Source of the DNA: JBBTCX01 sp038043045
Lineage (GTDB): Bacteria; Planctomycetota; Phycisphaerae; UBA1845
NCBI GenBank assembly: GCA_038043045.1
Contig: JBBTCX010000070.1
Location: 1 to 12,624 of the forward strand
Direction: 5' to 3'
Length of the DNA stretch: 12,624 nucleotides
Each line of letters opens with the position of its first letter. Position 1 is the stretch's first letter. Position numbers and translations under genes: made by a program. The notes under the pieces are model-generated. The model was given only the letters and a program-made list of their open reading frames with translations. It had not been told where the DNA came from and did no database searches. Below, in pieces: positions 1 through 8,719 of this stretch.

Positions 1-144
1 GTGATACCGACAAGGCGACTATAAAGTTGCATAATTATGATACACTACACTAGCATAGACACGCAAGCGTGGAACTCGCCACGCGCCCGGTCCTAAAGTG
101 AGAAATAATGCATCCTCACCTTTTCTCTTCTCACCTTCCGCACC
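1..144. other. Short region downstream of the RHS gene, no gene supported
   Basis: This stretch follows the RHS stop codon on the minus strand. I find no convincing gene; an immunity or partner gene for the RHS tip would be expected around here, but at most its first bases could lie in the window. A small inverted repeat, GCGTGG (67-72) and CCACGC (79-84) around a six-base loop, could form a hairpin in the RHS transcript. It has no following T-run, so it does not qualify as a standard intrinsic terminator. Confidence 0.4.
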
Positions 145-3100
145 TCACCAACCACCAGGACCTGCGGGCACTTTCCTATTATGAACTAGAACGCCGTCAG
201 TACCAACGAAATAGGTATGATCGTTCTCGACCATGATATTGTACACGCGACGCTCGCCCAAAAGTGCGACCACATTCGTAACTGCGACTAGGGTACTGTT
301 AGTCGAACGGAGCATGTTACCGGGTTCGATGTTCCTTGCCTCAATCCAGTGACCGTCGACGTAAAACCTGTGGTTGTCGCTGCAAACGACCGTCGAAGTT
401 CCAAAGGATACTTCGACGAGCCCTTCTCGTACTGTTTGGAATGTTTTCGTCACTCTCTGGTTACCCACCCCACAAGAGTCGGCACTCCACGAAAGAACTG
501 CATCGCCCTTTTGCACTTGCTCAATCGGGACAAGGCCGCGATCAGTCCAAACTGGCGTGCCTGCTTCGATGCAACCACCTCCACCACCTCCTCCACTACC
601 GTTGACACTACCACTGCTAGAGCTTGTCCCACTGCTTCCTCCACTGCTACCTCCGCTGCTTCCTCCACTGCTTCCCATACCCAATTCGCCGAACCATATC
701 TTTATGGGATGCTTCGTGGTGGCATCTGGGTTGCGCAGATCATTGTGCTCTTTACCTAACCCTTCTCCATCATTCGGCTTAAATGGGAGCTCCACTCCAG
801 CCTCGTCGCAGAGCTTGTCGGCCACGGAACCACAGTTATGAGTGCCGAGTTTATACTTCGTGCCGTGGTAGGGTGAATTCTCTCCGCGATCCTTGACGTC
901 TTGCTCGGCCGCTTTTGCGGCTTTGAGTACTTTATCCTCGAAGCCGACCTTGGCTTTGTTCGAATCCACAACTGTTTTCAACCGCTTGAGTTTTACTCCA
1001 TTTTCCTGAATTTGGGAGTGTGCTTTCACATCTTCGATGCTCTTAAACGTACCGTCTAACTTCTTGACTCGGATTCCAGAGTCGTCGTTATAATCAATAT
1101 ACCAAACCTCACAGATGTTTCCTTGTGCATCCCTAATCACGACGATTAGGAACACGTGGCCAGTTTTCTCGTCTACTAACGATTCCTTGAATCCCTGGAA
1201 CGCCCGCAAGCCAAGGTAGACCTCTCTGCCGGATGGGTCTATGTACGTGAAGGGATTGCATCCCGCGTAAAGATGGCCATTTCCAATATTCAAATAATCT
1301 CCCCAAATACCAATTGCGTCGCGAGAAATGAAGCGGCCAGCAACAGGATCGAGGTAGCGGGTGCGGAAGTAATACCAATCGGTTTCTGGGTCGTACCTGC
1401 GGCCGGTGAACAGGAGGGGGTTGTTGAATGCGGATTGGGCGATGGGCGTGCCGGCGGCGGTGAAAAAGGATGGGGCGCCGTAGTCTTGGTATTCGTAGCG
1501 TTCGACGACGGCGGCTGAGGCGTCAGTCATGGCCATAACGTTGTAGAGGTCGTCGGTGTGGTAGTAGTAGTCCTCCGGGCCACCGAGGGGGATGGCGTCG
1601 CGGCGCATGGTGAGGACTTCGTCGATGTAGAGGCCGAAGACGTAGGTGGCGACGGTCGCGCCCGCCGCATTTTGTTCTTCAATTTCCCGCCAGCCGTCGA
1701 GGTAGAAGCGGGTTTCGGTGGGGCCGCCGGCCACGGAATTTACATCCACAATCTTGCGGATGCGGCGTCCCAGCGCATCGTAGGCGTACGTACTCATTAT
1801 CCCTGTGGCGGCGTCGGTGTGGCGGACCATTTGGTTACGGTAATCGTAGAGAATCGTGCGAAGTGCCGGAGCACCGGGAGGCGGTGGATCGATGGAGATT
1901 AAGTTGCCGTTTTTATCATATCCCCGCGCGTCGGGCGGCGTGGTGGTGTATTGATTAACCTGGAGGTCCGCCGGTTCTGGCGTGGTTTGGTCTAGCGAAT
2001 ATGAGCCGGGGTTGGGACCGCCGGTTACCAGGGTACGATTGCCGACACCATCGAGCGAATAGTCGATCGTTCCAACCGGTCCGCCGGGCGGGGATTTGAT
2101 CGAACGGATCATTCGATAGACCGAGTCATAGGAATAATCGTGGGACAGGCCCGGACCGCCAATGCGGACATCCTTTCGCTGAGTCTTGTTGCCCATGCGA
2201 TCCCATGTGAAGGTGCGGTCGTCGAGGATCGTGCCACCGGCGATCTTGGTGTGGGTGGTGCGAACGATTTGCCGGACGCCGAAGTCGTTGAACGGATTGG
2301 GGAGAATGCCGTCGTATTGATATGCGGTGCGCGTGCCGTTGCCGTAGTCGCGGCGCTCGACCCGGCCTGGGCCGATGTAGTCGTAGGCGGCGATGAGCAA
2401 TGGCGAGCCGGTCGTATCTGTGATGGTCTTTTTGCGTTCGAGTTCATCGTAGGTCGTGCTGATGACTCGGCCGCCGGGATAAGTGCAAGTGAGCTTGTTG
2501 CCGAGGCCGTCGTGAGTGGACAAGACAATTCGGTCGTCGCCCAAGTTGAAAGGCGACACCTGGTTTTGAATCTCTTTTGTGACGTTGGAGAGTGAATCGT
2601 ACTCGCGCTTGAAGAGTGAATCATCGTCCTGGGCGCGGATAAGGCGCGAGAGGCCGTCGTATTGGAAGGATTCCGCCGTCGTGCCGCCGTTTCCCGCGCC
2701 GGCGACTCCGGGGCCGGGAACGATGGTCTTGCTTGTTTGACGGTCCAGCAGATCGTACGCCGCGGTCACGACGTTGCCGTTAGCATCGGTCAAGGATACG
2801 GCGTTGTCATGGACGTCATAACCGGTGGTGTGTGCGGTTCCGTCGGCGTATTGAGTGGCGGTCCGACGATTCAGGGCATCGTAGACATAGACGGTGGCGT
2901 TGCCGTTGTCGTCTGCTTGGGAAGTCAGACGCGAGGAGTCATCCCAGGTTTGGGTTGTGATAATCGTGCCGATCGGAAGCCCGGTACCGGTTCCATCGCT
3001 GGTTAGGAAGCGAGTGGTCGCAAGAAGCCGATTCAGGCCGTCGTAGGTGTAGACGATTTTATTGCCGGGATCGGTAGGGTTGTTGACTCTTCGGGCGTCA

Positions 3101-6100
3101 ACGGTGACCACGCGGTTGTTGCGAGAGTCATAAAAGTATTCGGTGGTGTTGACTGCCTGATCGGCGGCGCGAATCAACCGATCTAGATTGTCGTATTCGG
3201 TGGTGGTGATGTAGGATTGGTCCGGATTGCCCAGGTCGGATTTCTCCAGTTCGGTGGCCGAGATGACGTTGGAGTTGGCGTCGTAGACAAAGGTGGCGCT
3301 GTTGTTCTTGTGGTCTGTGGTGGTGAGGCGGCGGTTGGCGGTGTCATAGGTCATTACGGTCTGGTGATTGTTGTCGTCGATTACGCGCTTGACCTGAGAG
3401 TTGTCGGTGTATTCGGTGATGGTGGTGGATAGTCCATCACCGATGGTGGCCTGCGTTTGCGGATTGAAGAATGCAACGTCCGTTTGAGAAACGCGGTCCA
3501 TTGCATCGTAGGTGTACGTCATCTCTGACAAGAGCACATTGCCAGCGCTTCCCACGGCGTCGATCAGCTCGCCGTCCATGCGGGTGGAAACACGATTTCC
3601 GTTGGCGTCGTAATGAATGGTGGTGACGTTGCCCATCGCATTGGTGGTGCTCACCACGCGGTCATACCCGTCGAAAGTGGCGGTGCTCAGGCGCGGGGCG
3701 CTTTCCAGCCCTTCGCGGACTGCCTTCCGATTGCGGTTGGTGTCGTAATCATATTGCGTCGTGGTCTGATCCGGGTGACCCGCGGCGCGGATTTCTCGGA
3801 AAACTAAATCGCGCTCGTCGTAGAGGGTTGTGACCGTATTGAAGGGCTGGTTGCCGTTTGCCGCTTCGCCGTTTCGGAACAGGGTGCGGTTGCGATTGGC
3901 GTCGTATTCGCTCTCGGTGACGATGAATTCGCTGTCCGGGAGTCCGGCGCAAGTGATTTGGCCGGAGGGTACCACGAAGTCGCCGCTCTCGGAACATGTC
4001 CGAACTCGGTAATTCAGAATGTCGTACTCGTGGATTGTGGTGAAGTGGGTGTTGGGTTGGAGGACGCCGGATTCGTTCTTGTTCTGAACATCGCTACGAA
4101 CGACGTTGTCGTTGGCGTCGTAAAACGTATCTGTTTCGTAGCGAACACCGCCGCCGCTGGTCACTTCGCGGGAAATGGAGCGGACGACCTGATTCAATTG
4201 GTTGTAAATGGATCGTGAATCGTGGCCAAGGGGATCGATGACGCGCGTGGTGTTGCCCACGAGATCGTATTCATGCGTGGTCGTGAGGTCGTAACCGGTC
4301 GCGTCGACGATTTCACGTTCGAGATAGCCGAGCTGTGGGCCGGCGGTGTAATACGTGTATTCGTCGCGCCGCCGATGGGCGCTGCCGTTGTCCGGCAGAA
4401 CGTGGGCGGTCATTTGCCCAAAGGAGTTGTATTCCCAATCCTCGACGATAGATGGAATTCGATGTTGCGTGTGGATGCGGTTGCCGTTGGCATCGTATTG
4501 GTGGAGCGATTCGTTGCCCCGGCCATCGACCTGACGGGTCACAAAGTTCGTCCCACAACAACCGCCGAACCCGTCGTCATATTCAAAAGAGTCACAAATC
4601 TGACCTTGATCTCCACCAAGGGGCCCCGCGCTTCGGCATCGTTGAAGCAAATTGCCCTGCGATCGTCGTTTCGAGTTGGTCGTGTCGTAAATGGATAGTT
4701 CTTCGTTGCCGTTGCTATCGACCGTTCGCGTTAGGAGGGAGTCGGCATTGTATTCGTAGCGGGTTTCAAAGTAGTCGGGATCATCGGTGCGGAGCTTTCC
4801 CATCGGACGGTTGAGTGTTTCGGTCGTGGGTTGATCGGGATCGGCCCTTCCGGTGTACTCGCGGGAAATCACGCCGCGATTGAAAGCATCGTAGAAAAAC
4901 TCCTTGACGTTTCCAACGCGATCGTTGTAGATGGTTTTGATAGTCGCAAAATTGTTGGCAGGCGCCGGGGTCTGAGCAACGTACACCAAGTCGATGACAT
5001 CGCCCGGATTGCCCCAGGTCTGGCGCTTCAGGCGATCGAAGTTGAGGTCGGCTGGATTGGTGGTTGGGTCGTATTCGTTGATTAGGTAGGTTTGCCCTTT
5101 GGGATCGGTTATCGTGAGGAGGTTGTGGTTCAGACGATCATCGACGAAGCCGGTCGAATAGGTGTACGCAGTCGTCTTTCCCATTGGAAATTCGTGAACC
5201 GGCGGAATGGGGAACTCCGGCGTGTTCAAGACCGCGGGTGTCGTCACGGATTTGAGATCGCCAAAATTGCCGCCGGGTTCAACGCCGTCGTAGTATGTAT
5301 ACGTCACGGAGCGACCGGCGAAGTCCGTCACGGAAGCGATGAACCCGTCGGCGTTGTAGGTGATGGTGATGTCACGGCCATGCGCCGGAGTGTCCAGAGT
5401 GTCATGTATTGTCACCAGCCGACCCATCCCGTCATAGTCAAAAGTCAACGTATTGCCGTTGCGGTCGCTGTTGCTTTTGAGCTTGCCGGCGTCGGGACTG
5501 CCGTCAAGCGGTTGGAAATTCCACTCGCCGGTGTCGGGAAAGGTCAGCGTGTAGCTGGTGTCAGGATTCTGCGTGATTGTGCGGAAGAATTCCCGGCGGG
5601 TCCATGTTTTGTTTGGCGTCGGACAATTCGGATCACCATTGGGCGGGCAGGAAGAACCACAGACGGTGTCCGGTCCACAGAAACACGCGGACGGATCCGT
5701 CGCGAAGCATTCTGTTTCGGACATGCTCCCACCGCCGCCGGAAATCCCGGCGTCGATGCACACGTCTCCCGGGTTGACGTGATAACATGCCCCCGGCGGG
5801 CAGGGGTTTCCGCAAATCGGCGCCTGCCCTGCAAACGAGTTCAACAGAGTGGCTAGATCGTCAATGTCGATCAAGGCGCAACGACGTTGGACCTGATTGG
5901 GACCCGGGCTTCCAAGCAACACGTTCTGGCAATCGACGCCAACAAAGCCGTACAAGTCAACGCAATCCTGATTGACCGCGCATGGATAATCATTGGAGCA
6001 CCCGGAGATGTCACATCCAGGATATGCGATTGTGTCCCCGAAGGCGGCCAACAGGTAGAGCAAATCGTCCAAGTCAATATTGCAGTTACCCCCCGCGGGG

Positions 6101-8652
6101 AATACATCACCTTCACGTTGGCAGTTTCCGCAGCCCGGTGTTTGAAGCAGATACAAGTCGGACCGGCTGTCGCCGTTATTTAACTTCAGATTGAGACCAC
6201 TTTCTTCCAAGTGTAGGTTGTAGGAAAAGTCCCAGGCGTTTCCCATGGCGGTATTGGGGCCGATTTTAGAGCGGTACTTGCGAGCCCATGCGAAATCCAC
6301 GCCGCGACCCAAAATACGGAGGTCGGTAACCGATTCGTAAAACTCGCCGGAAAACAGATACACGGGATCCATCAAACCGGTATCGGATCCCTCAGCGCAA
6401 ACAGCGCATCCAGGGATGCTCGGCTCGCGGTGATTTTTGGGAGGCTCTCGATCTCCTTGAATCTCGCAATCGCTGTCTGTTGCCTCGACACATCCTGGCG
6501 GACAGCATCCATCACCTCCGACGCAAGTCGTAATCAAGGCGTCCGGCGGGCAGTTCTCTCCTGTTCCTGTGCAATTCTCTGGCATGTCGCAAATGCCTGC
6601 TGCCGGGCGACAAACCTGGCTGGAAGGAGCGAAGCCGTTCGGCGGACAGTTAGCGCTGTTCCCCGTGCAACTTTCCGCTATGTCGCAATCGTTGGCCGAT
6701 GGACGGCAAACCGTCGCGGAAGTCTGAAATCCATCTGGTGGACAAGAGCTTCCTATGCCCGTGCAAAACTCAGTCACATCACATGGGCCACCCGATGGGC
6801 GGCAAAGCTGCGAGTTCGGGGCAAATCCGTCAGGTGGGCAAGAACCACTACTACCTGTACACGATTCCAACATGTCGCAAATTCCAGCCGATGCACGGCA
6901 CGTCGTACCAGCCGAAACAAATGTGCAAGTCGGTGTACAGCAAGTGCCGCCGTCGCATTGTTCACCGAGTGCGACAATTCCGTCTCCGCAATCGCAAGCA
7001 TCGCCCGTGCCGTCATTATCCACGTCTTCCTGACCAGGATTGGCAACGTTTGGGCAATTGTCACACGCATCACCAACGCCGTCTCCATCGGCATCAATTT
7101 GGTTGTTGCCCGAATTCACAAAGTGCAAATTCCAGGAATTCAATGTACCCGTGTCATTGTTGCACCAGTCGGTTACTGTAATTGCCCACATGCCGGCCTT
7201 GTCCATGCCGTCAAACGCTGAAAGCAAATCTTGCCCTCGATACGAACCGACCGGAATCAAACAGGCCGAACCCGCGCACGCCGTCGCTGCGGCATCCAAT
7301 GTCCCGGCGGCTTCGTCGTCCAACACATAGGCGCCGTTTAGATTTGAGTTGTCATCCGGAGCTTGCGCACCCAATAATACGACGGTTGTTGCGCCATGGG
7401 TCATCGAAACGTTTACGTCACCGTACCAAGTGTGCGCAATATCGAGCGTCACATCTAGGTCAGTGACCATTCCAGAAGTTCCAACGCTTATCGTCCGCAC
7501 AAGAGCTGTACCTGGCGATCCGCATGTCGCCAGGGGTCCGTCTGGAATCGGCGCATTGGGGTTGACCGGATCCGTACTGTCCTTCGGTCCGCCGGCATTG
7601 GGAACACTGTCGCAGTTATCACAAACATCGGCGACGCCATCACCATCCGTGTCCGTTCCCCCGCAATCGGCGCCAAGCGTGAACACACCTCCCGCCGCCG
7701 CGCACGCCGCTGCATTGGTATCGGTACAAGTACCGTTGTCGCAGCAAGCACCTTGTCCGGTTGCTAACGCGAACACGCTGAACTCCAGCGCTCCGACCAA
7801 TGCCGGGTTCGAAAAATCCAAACAGCAGGCGTCCCACGGCGGGGCTTCACTGTCGGTCGAATACACTGTTCCATCGCAAACCGTACCAACCGTGTTTTCT
7901 GCCGGATTGGCCGGTGCAAGTGTGAAAACGCCTTGATGTGGCGGGATCTGATTGGTTACGACGTTCGTAAAATTTGCTAACCACACTACATTGGGAAGAG
8001 TGACGCTGCCCGGAGCGACTTTGCAATCGATCGTGTAGCAATCGATTTCGTCGATCATTTCGTCGCCGTCGTTGTCCACGCCGTCGGCTGCGTCACCGGA
8101 CCCCGCCAAACCTGTAAACGTGCAATCGGCCCCGAGGATTTCCGAGTTGGTAATCGCACATCCACCGGCTCCGACATACAATCGCGAAGTGAGATCATAA
8201 TTGCCCGTGATATCCGAGCAGACGATCGTGGTGTAGTGGGTCAGGATCCGATCTGTCCCGGCCAGGATACCCGCACTTGCATGGCCGTTACCAAGTGGAC
8301 TACCAAACACTGAACCGGGGTTGATATCGAAAAGCCCGAATTGCGATCCCGCGTTCTCATTGCGGTAAACCGCGTTTCCGCCACCGGCGCGTGTTTCATA
8401 CAGTAAGATGGGGCGTCCCGACAAATCTTTGAGCGGCATTTGGGCAGACGTTACCGCTGGAACGAGTGCCGTCAATCCGGCACAGCTGGATTGCCATATC
8501 ATGCCGCGCAGAAGCGAAATGAATCTTCCCATCGCAAAACCAGACTTCCTTGACGAAGTGCCACCAAAAGCGCCACTAAGAGTTACAGGAAACGTGGTCA
8601 TGGAACCAAAGCCAAACGGAATCGACCATTGATTTCGACGAATGTGAATCAT
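145..8652 (-). CDS. Giant exported RHS/YD-repeat protein with P domain, dockerin-like insert, papain-like tip and C-terminal Hint domain
   Basis: About 2835 residues. The start at 8652 (MIHIRRNQW) is chosen because AAGGAGA lies six bases upstream; the frame is open to 8733 but without a comparable site. A hydrophobic stretch ending VPAVTSA|Q (near residue 70) looks like a Sec signal, long because of a 40-residue N-terminal extension. Domains by rough residue: calcium loops DNDGDEMIDE and DTDGDGVADVCDNC (to about 352); P/Homo B domain (380-515); TSP3 loops (518-556); four Cys modules (585-710); DUF6531-like RHS entry, PVYLFSGEFY and GRGVDFAWARKYRS (about 763-837); dockerin-like insert (838-1018); YD repeats (about 1020-2361); RHS core with GRRYDPETDWYYFRTRYLDP and YIDPSGR (2362-2476); variable tip (2477-2657); Gly/Ser linker (2658-2693); Hint (2694-2835). 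RHS shells of this family encapsulate and deliver C-terminal cargo. The adhesive front suggests cell-surface or extracellular action. Cargo function is inferred, not known. RHS identity is certain; the tip is not. Confidence 0.95.
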   Translation of the reverse strand: MIHIRRNQWSIPFGFGSMTTFPVTLSGAFGGTSSRKSGFAMGRFISLLRGMIWQSSCAGLTALVPAVTSAQMPLKDLSGRPILLYETRAGGGNAVYRNENAGSQFGLFDINPGSVFGSPLGNGHASAGILAGTDRILTHYTTIVCSDITGNYDLTSRLYVGAGGCAITNSEILGADCTFTGLAGSGDAADGVDNDGDEMIDEIDCYTIDCKVAPGSVTLPNVVWLANFTNVVTNQIPPHQGVFTLAPANPAENTVGTVCDGTVYSTDSEAPPWDACCLDFSNPALVGALEFSVFALATGQGACCDNGTCTDTNAAACAAAGGVFTLGADCGGTDTDGDGVADVCDNCDSVPNAGGPKDSTDPVNPNAPIPDGPLATCGSPGTALVRTISVGTSGMVTDLDVTLDIAHTWYGDVNVSMTHGATTVVLLGAQAPDDNSNLNGAYVLDDEAAGTLDAAATACAGSACLIPVGSYRGQDLLSAFDGMDKAGMWAITVTDWCNNDTGTLNSWNLHFVNSGNNQIDADGDGVGDACDNCPNVANPGQEDVDNDGTGDACDCGDGIVALGEQCDGGTCCTPTCTFVSAGTTCRASAGICDMLESCTGSSGSCPPDGFAPNSQLCRPSGGPCDVTEFCTGIGSSCPPDGFQTSATVCRPSANDCDIAESCTGNSANCPPNGFAPSSQVCRPAAGICDMPENCTGTGENCPPDALITTCVGGDGCCPPGCVEATDSDCEIQGDREPPKNHREPSIPGCAVCAEGSDTGLMDPVYLFSGEFYESVTDLRILGRGVDFAWARKYRSKIGPNTAMGNAWDFSYNLHLEESGLNLKLNNGDSRSDLYLLQTPGCGNCQREGDVFPAGGNCNIDLDDLLYLLAAFGDTIAYPGCDISGCSNDYPCAVNQDCVDLYGFVGVDCQNVLLGSPGPNQVQRRCALIDIDDLATLLNSFAGQAPICGNPCPPGACYHVNPGDVCIDAGISGGGGSMSETECFATDPSACFCGPDTVCGSSCPPNGDPNCPTPNKTWTRREFFRTITQNPDTSYTLTFPDTGEWNFQPLDGSPDAGKLKSNSDRNGNTLTFDYDGMGRLVTIHDTLDTPAHGRDITITYNADGFIASVTDFAGRSVTYTYYDGVEPGGNFGDLKSVTTPAVLNTPEFPIPPVHEFPMGKTTAYTYSTGFVDDRLNHNLLTITDPKGQTYLINEYDPTTNPADLNFDRLKRQTWGNPGDVIDLVYVAQTPAPANNFATIKTIYNDRVGNVKEFFYDAFNRGVISREYTGRADPDQPTTETLNRPMGKLRTDDPDYFETRYEYNADSLLTRTVDSNGNEELSIYDTTNSKRRSQGNLLQRCRSAGPLGGDQGQICDSFEYDDGFGGCCGTNFVTRQVDGRGNESLHQYDANGNRIHTQHRIPSIVEDWEYNSFGQMTAHVLPDNGSAHRRRDEYTYYTAGPQLGYLEREIVDATGYDLTTTHEYDLVGNTTRVIDPLGHDSRSIYNQLNQVVRSISREVTSGGGVRYETDTFYDANDNVVRSDVQNKNESGVLQPNTHFTTIHEYDILNYRVRTCSESGDFVVPSGQITCAGLPDSEFIVTESEYDANRNRTLFRNGEAANGNQPFNTVTTLYDERDLVFREIRAAGHPDQTTTQYDYDTNRNRKAVREGLESAPRLSTATFDGYDRVVSTTNAMGNVTTIHYDANGNRVSTRMDGELIDAVGSAGNVLLSEMTYTYDAMDRVSQTDVAFFNPQTQATIGDGLSTTITEYTDNSQVKRVIDDNNHQTVMTYDTANRRLTTTDHKNNSATFVYDANSNVISATELEKSDLGNPDQSYITTTEYDNLDRLIRAADQAVNTTEYFYDSRNNRVVTVDARRVNNPTDPGNKIVYTYDGLNRLLATTRFLTSDGTGTGLPIGTIITTQTWDDSSRLTSQADDNGNATVYVYDALNRRTATQYADGTAHTTGYDVHDNAVSLTDANGNVVTAAYDLLDRQTSKTIVPGPGVAGAGNGGTTAESFQYDGLSRLIRAQDDDSLFKREYDSLSNVTKEIQNQVSPFNLGDDRIVLSTHDGLGNKLTCTYPGGRVISTTYDELERKKTITDTTGSPLLIAAYDYIGPGRVERRDYGNGTRTAYQYDGILPNPFNDFGVRQIVRTTHTKIAGGTILDDRTFTWDRMGNKTQRKDVRIGGPGLSHDYSYDSVYRMIRSIKSPPGGPVGTIDYSLDGVGNRTLVTGGPNPGSYSLDQTTPEPADLQVNQYTTTPPDARGYDKNGNLISIDPPPPGAPALRTILYDYRNQMVRHTDAATGIMSTYAYDALGRRIRKIVDVNSVAGGPTETRFYLDGWREIEEQNAAGATVATYVFGLYIDEVLTMRRDAIPLGGPEDYYYHTDDLYNVMAMTDASAAVVERYEYQDYGAPSFFTAAGTPIAQSAFNNPLLFTGRRYDPETDWYYFRTRYLDPVAGRFISRDAIGIWGDYLNIGNGHLYAGCNPFTYIDPSGREVYLGLRAFQGFKESLVDEKTGHVFLIVVIRDAQGNICEVWYIDYNDDSGIRVKKLDGTFKSIEDVKAHSQIQENGVKLKRLKTVVDSNKAKVGFEDKVLKAAKAAEQDVKDRGENSPYHGTKYKLGTHNCGSVADKLCDEAGVELPFKPNDGEGLGKEHNDLRNPDATTKHPIKIWFGELGMGSSGGSSGGSSGGSSGTSSSSGSVNGSGGGGGGGCIEAGTPVWTDRGLVPIEQVQKGDAVLSWSADSCGVGNQRVTKTFQTVREGLVEVSFGTSTVVCSDNHRFYVDGHWIEARNIEPGNMLRSTNSTLVAVTNVVALLGERRVYNIMVENDHTYFVGTDGVLVHNRKVPAGPGGW
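148..573 (-). other. Hint (intein/hedgehog-type) self-processing domain at the C-terminus of the RHS protein
   Basis: Residues 2694-2835. It begins with Cys2694 (CIEAGTPVWTDRG), directly after a poly-Gly tract, continues with a block-B-like SDNHRFYV (His2761) and ends YNIMVENDHTYFVGTDGVLVHN with His2824-Asn2825. This is the standard Hint order. Only RKVPAGPGGW follows, so there is no downstream toxin and no Cys, Ser or Thr at +1. By analogy with hedgehog and bacterial intein-like domains, I infer cleavage at the linker-Cys junction rather than protein splicing. The usual block B Thr is Ser here. Confidence 0.85.
574..681 (-). repeat. Gly/Ser linker coded by a 12-bp tandem repeat
   Basis: Residues 2658-2693 are almost only Gly and Ser, ending in a run of seven Gly before the Hint cysteine. 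At DNA level, 631-676 (plus strand) holds nearly four units of a 12-bp repeat of the form ACTGCTTCCTCC with single-base variants, each coding a GSSG-type tetrapeptide. Such repeats change length easily by slippage in multiples of four residues, without a frameshift. The linker separates the tip domain from the Hint processing domain. Confidence 0.85.
682..1224 (-). other. Variable C-terminal tip of the RHS protein, possible permuted papain/NlpC-like cargo domain
   Basis: Residues 2477-2657, starting right after the RHS core ending IDPSGR, the normal junction to variable cargo. Visible motifs are TGHVFLIVVI (His2499) on a hydrophobic strand, EVWYIDY, and then KLGTHNCGSVADKLCDEAGV (Cys2607) opening a predicted helix. 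A histidine on a strand placed before an N-C-helix motif is the arrangement in circularly permuted papain-like proteins (LRAT, permuted NlpC/P60). That would suggest a peptidase, amidase or acyltransferase activity. This is inference from motif order; I do not recognise the family by name. Confidence 0.45.
5600..6141 (-). other. Cys-rich, dockerin-like insert inside the RHS domain
   Basis: Residues about 838-1018 interrupt the RHS entry region between DSRSDLYLLQ and TRREFFRTITQNPD, which read as continuous family sequence when the insert is ignored. The insert carries two type I dockerin-like half-sites, GGNCNIDLDDLLYLLAAFGD (about 6035-6094) and ALIDIDDLATLLNSFAG (about 5825-5880), followed by a Cys/Pro/Gly-rich tail. 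Dockerin-like motifs with this LLYLLAAFGD spelling are common at the ends of planctomycete secreted proteins. Here they are internal. Confidence 0.7.
6523..6900 (-). repeat. Four tandem 32-residue disintegrin-like Cys modules within the RHS protein
   Basis: Residues 585-710 contain four head-to-tail units with the pattern C-R-P/A-x4-C-D-x2-E-x-C-T-G-x5-C-P-P-D/N-G-F. The spacing is 32 residues (96 bp) for the first three; the last unit is shorter. Six-Cys units of this kind resemble the disintegrin/Cys-rich segments of ADAM-type proteins and occur in bacterial surface proteins. They are probably disulphide-bonded, which fits export. A binding role is inferred. Confidence 0.8.
7105..7515 (-). 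other. P/Homo B (proprotein convertase-type) domain within the RHS protein
   Basis: Residues about 380-515. The segment starts near TISVGTSGMVTDLDVTLDIAHTW, has the GDVNVSMTHGATTVVLL strand pair and ends GMWAITVTDWCNNDTGTLNSWNLHF. The ending G-x-W-x-(L/I)-x-V-x-D, followed by G-x-L-x-x-W-x-L-x-F, is the hallmark of this beta-sandwich family, found in proprotein convertases and many secreted bacterial proteins. Here it sits between two thrombospondin type 3 calcium segments and probably serves as an adhesive or stabilising module, not with a protease. Confidence 0.8.
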
Positions 8653-8657
8653 GACGG

Positions 8658-8664
8658 TCTCCTT
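8658..8664 (-). promoter_or_regulatory. Strong ribosome binding site fixing the RHS start
   Basis: The minus strand reads AAGGAGA followed by CCGTC and ATG (8652-8650). This near-consensus Shine-Dalgarno with six-base spacing selects the 8652 start over the upstream in-frame ATG at 8733. It is also preferred over the internal ATG at 8532, whose nearest purine run (AGGAAG) is about twelve bases away, although that ATG would give a more ordinary 30-residue signal peptide. Confidence 0.75.
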
Positions 8665-8719
8665 CAACTGGGAACTTGGACTACACCAATCGCTTACGCG
8701 CCAAACTGGATTGAATAGA

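Noticed and set aside
1..144. Short frames after the RHS stop (for example ATG CAT TAT TTC TCA CTT TAG) as a possible immunity gene.
   Set aside because: It is only six codons long, and the longer open frame here has no start codon; nothing supports a gene within the window.
148..573. A splicing intein interrupting the RHS protein.
   Set aside because: There is no endonuclease block, no C-terminal extein beyond nine residues, and the residue after His-Asn is Arg, so it is a terminal Hint domain and not a splicing intein.
5092..5856. Long plus-strand open frame (254 codons) opposite the RHS gene, and a similar one at 6430-7221.
   Set aside because: Both are antisense shadows of a GC-rich coding strand whose minus-strand frame is unmistakably RHS and Cys-rich protein sequence.
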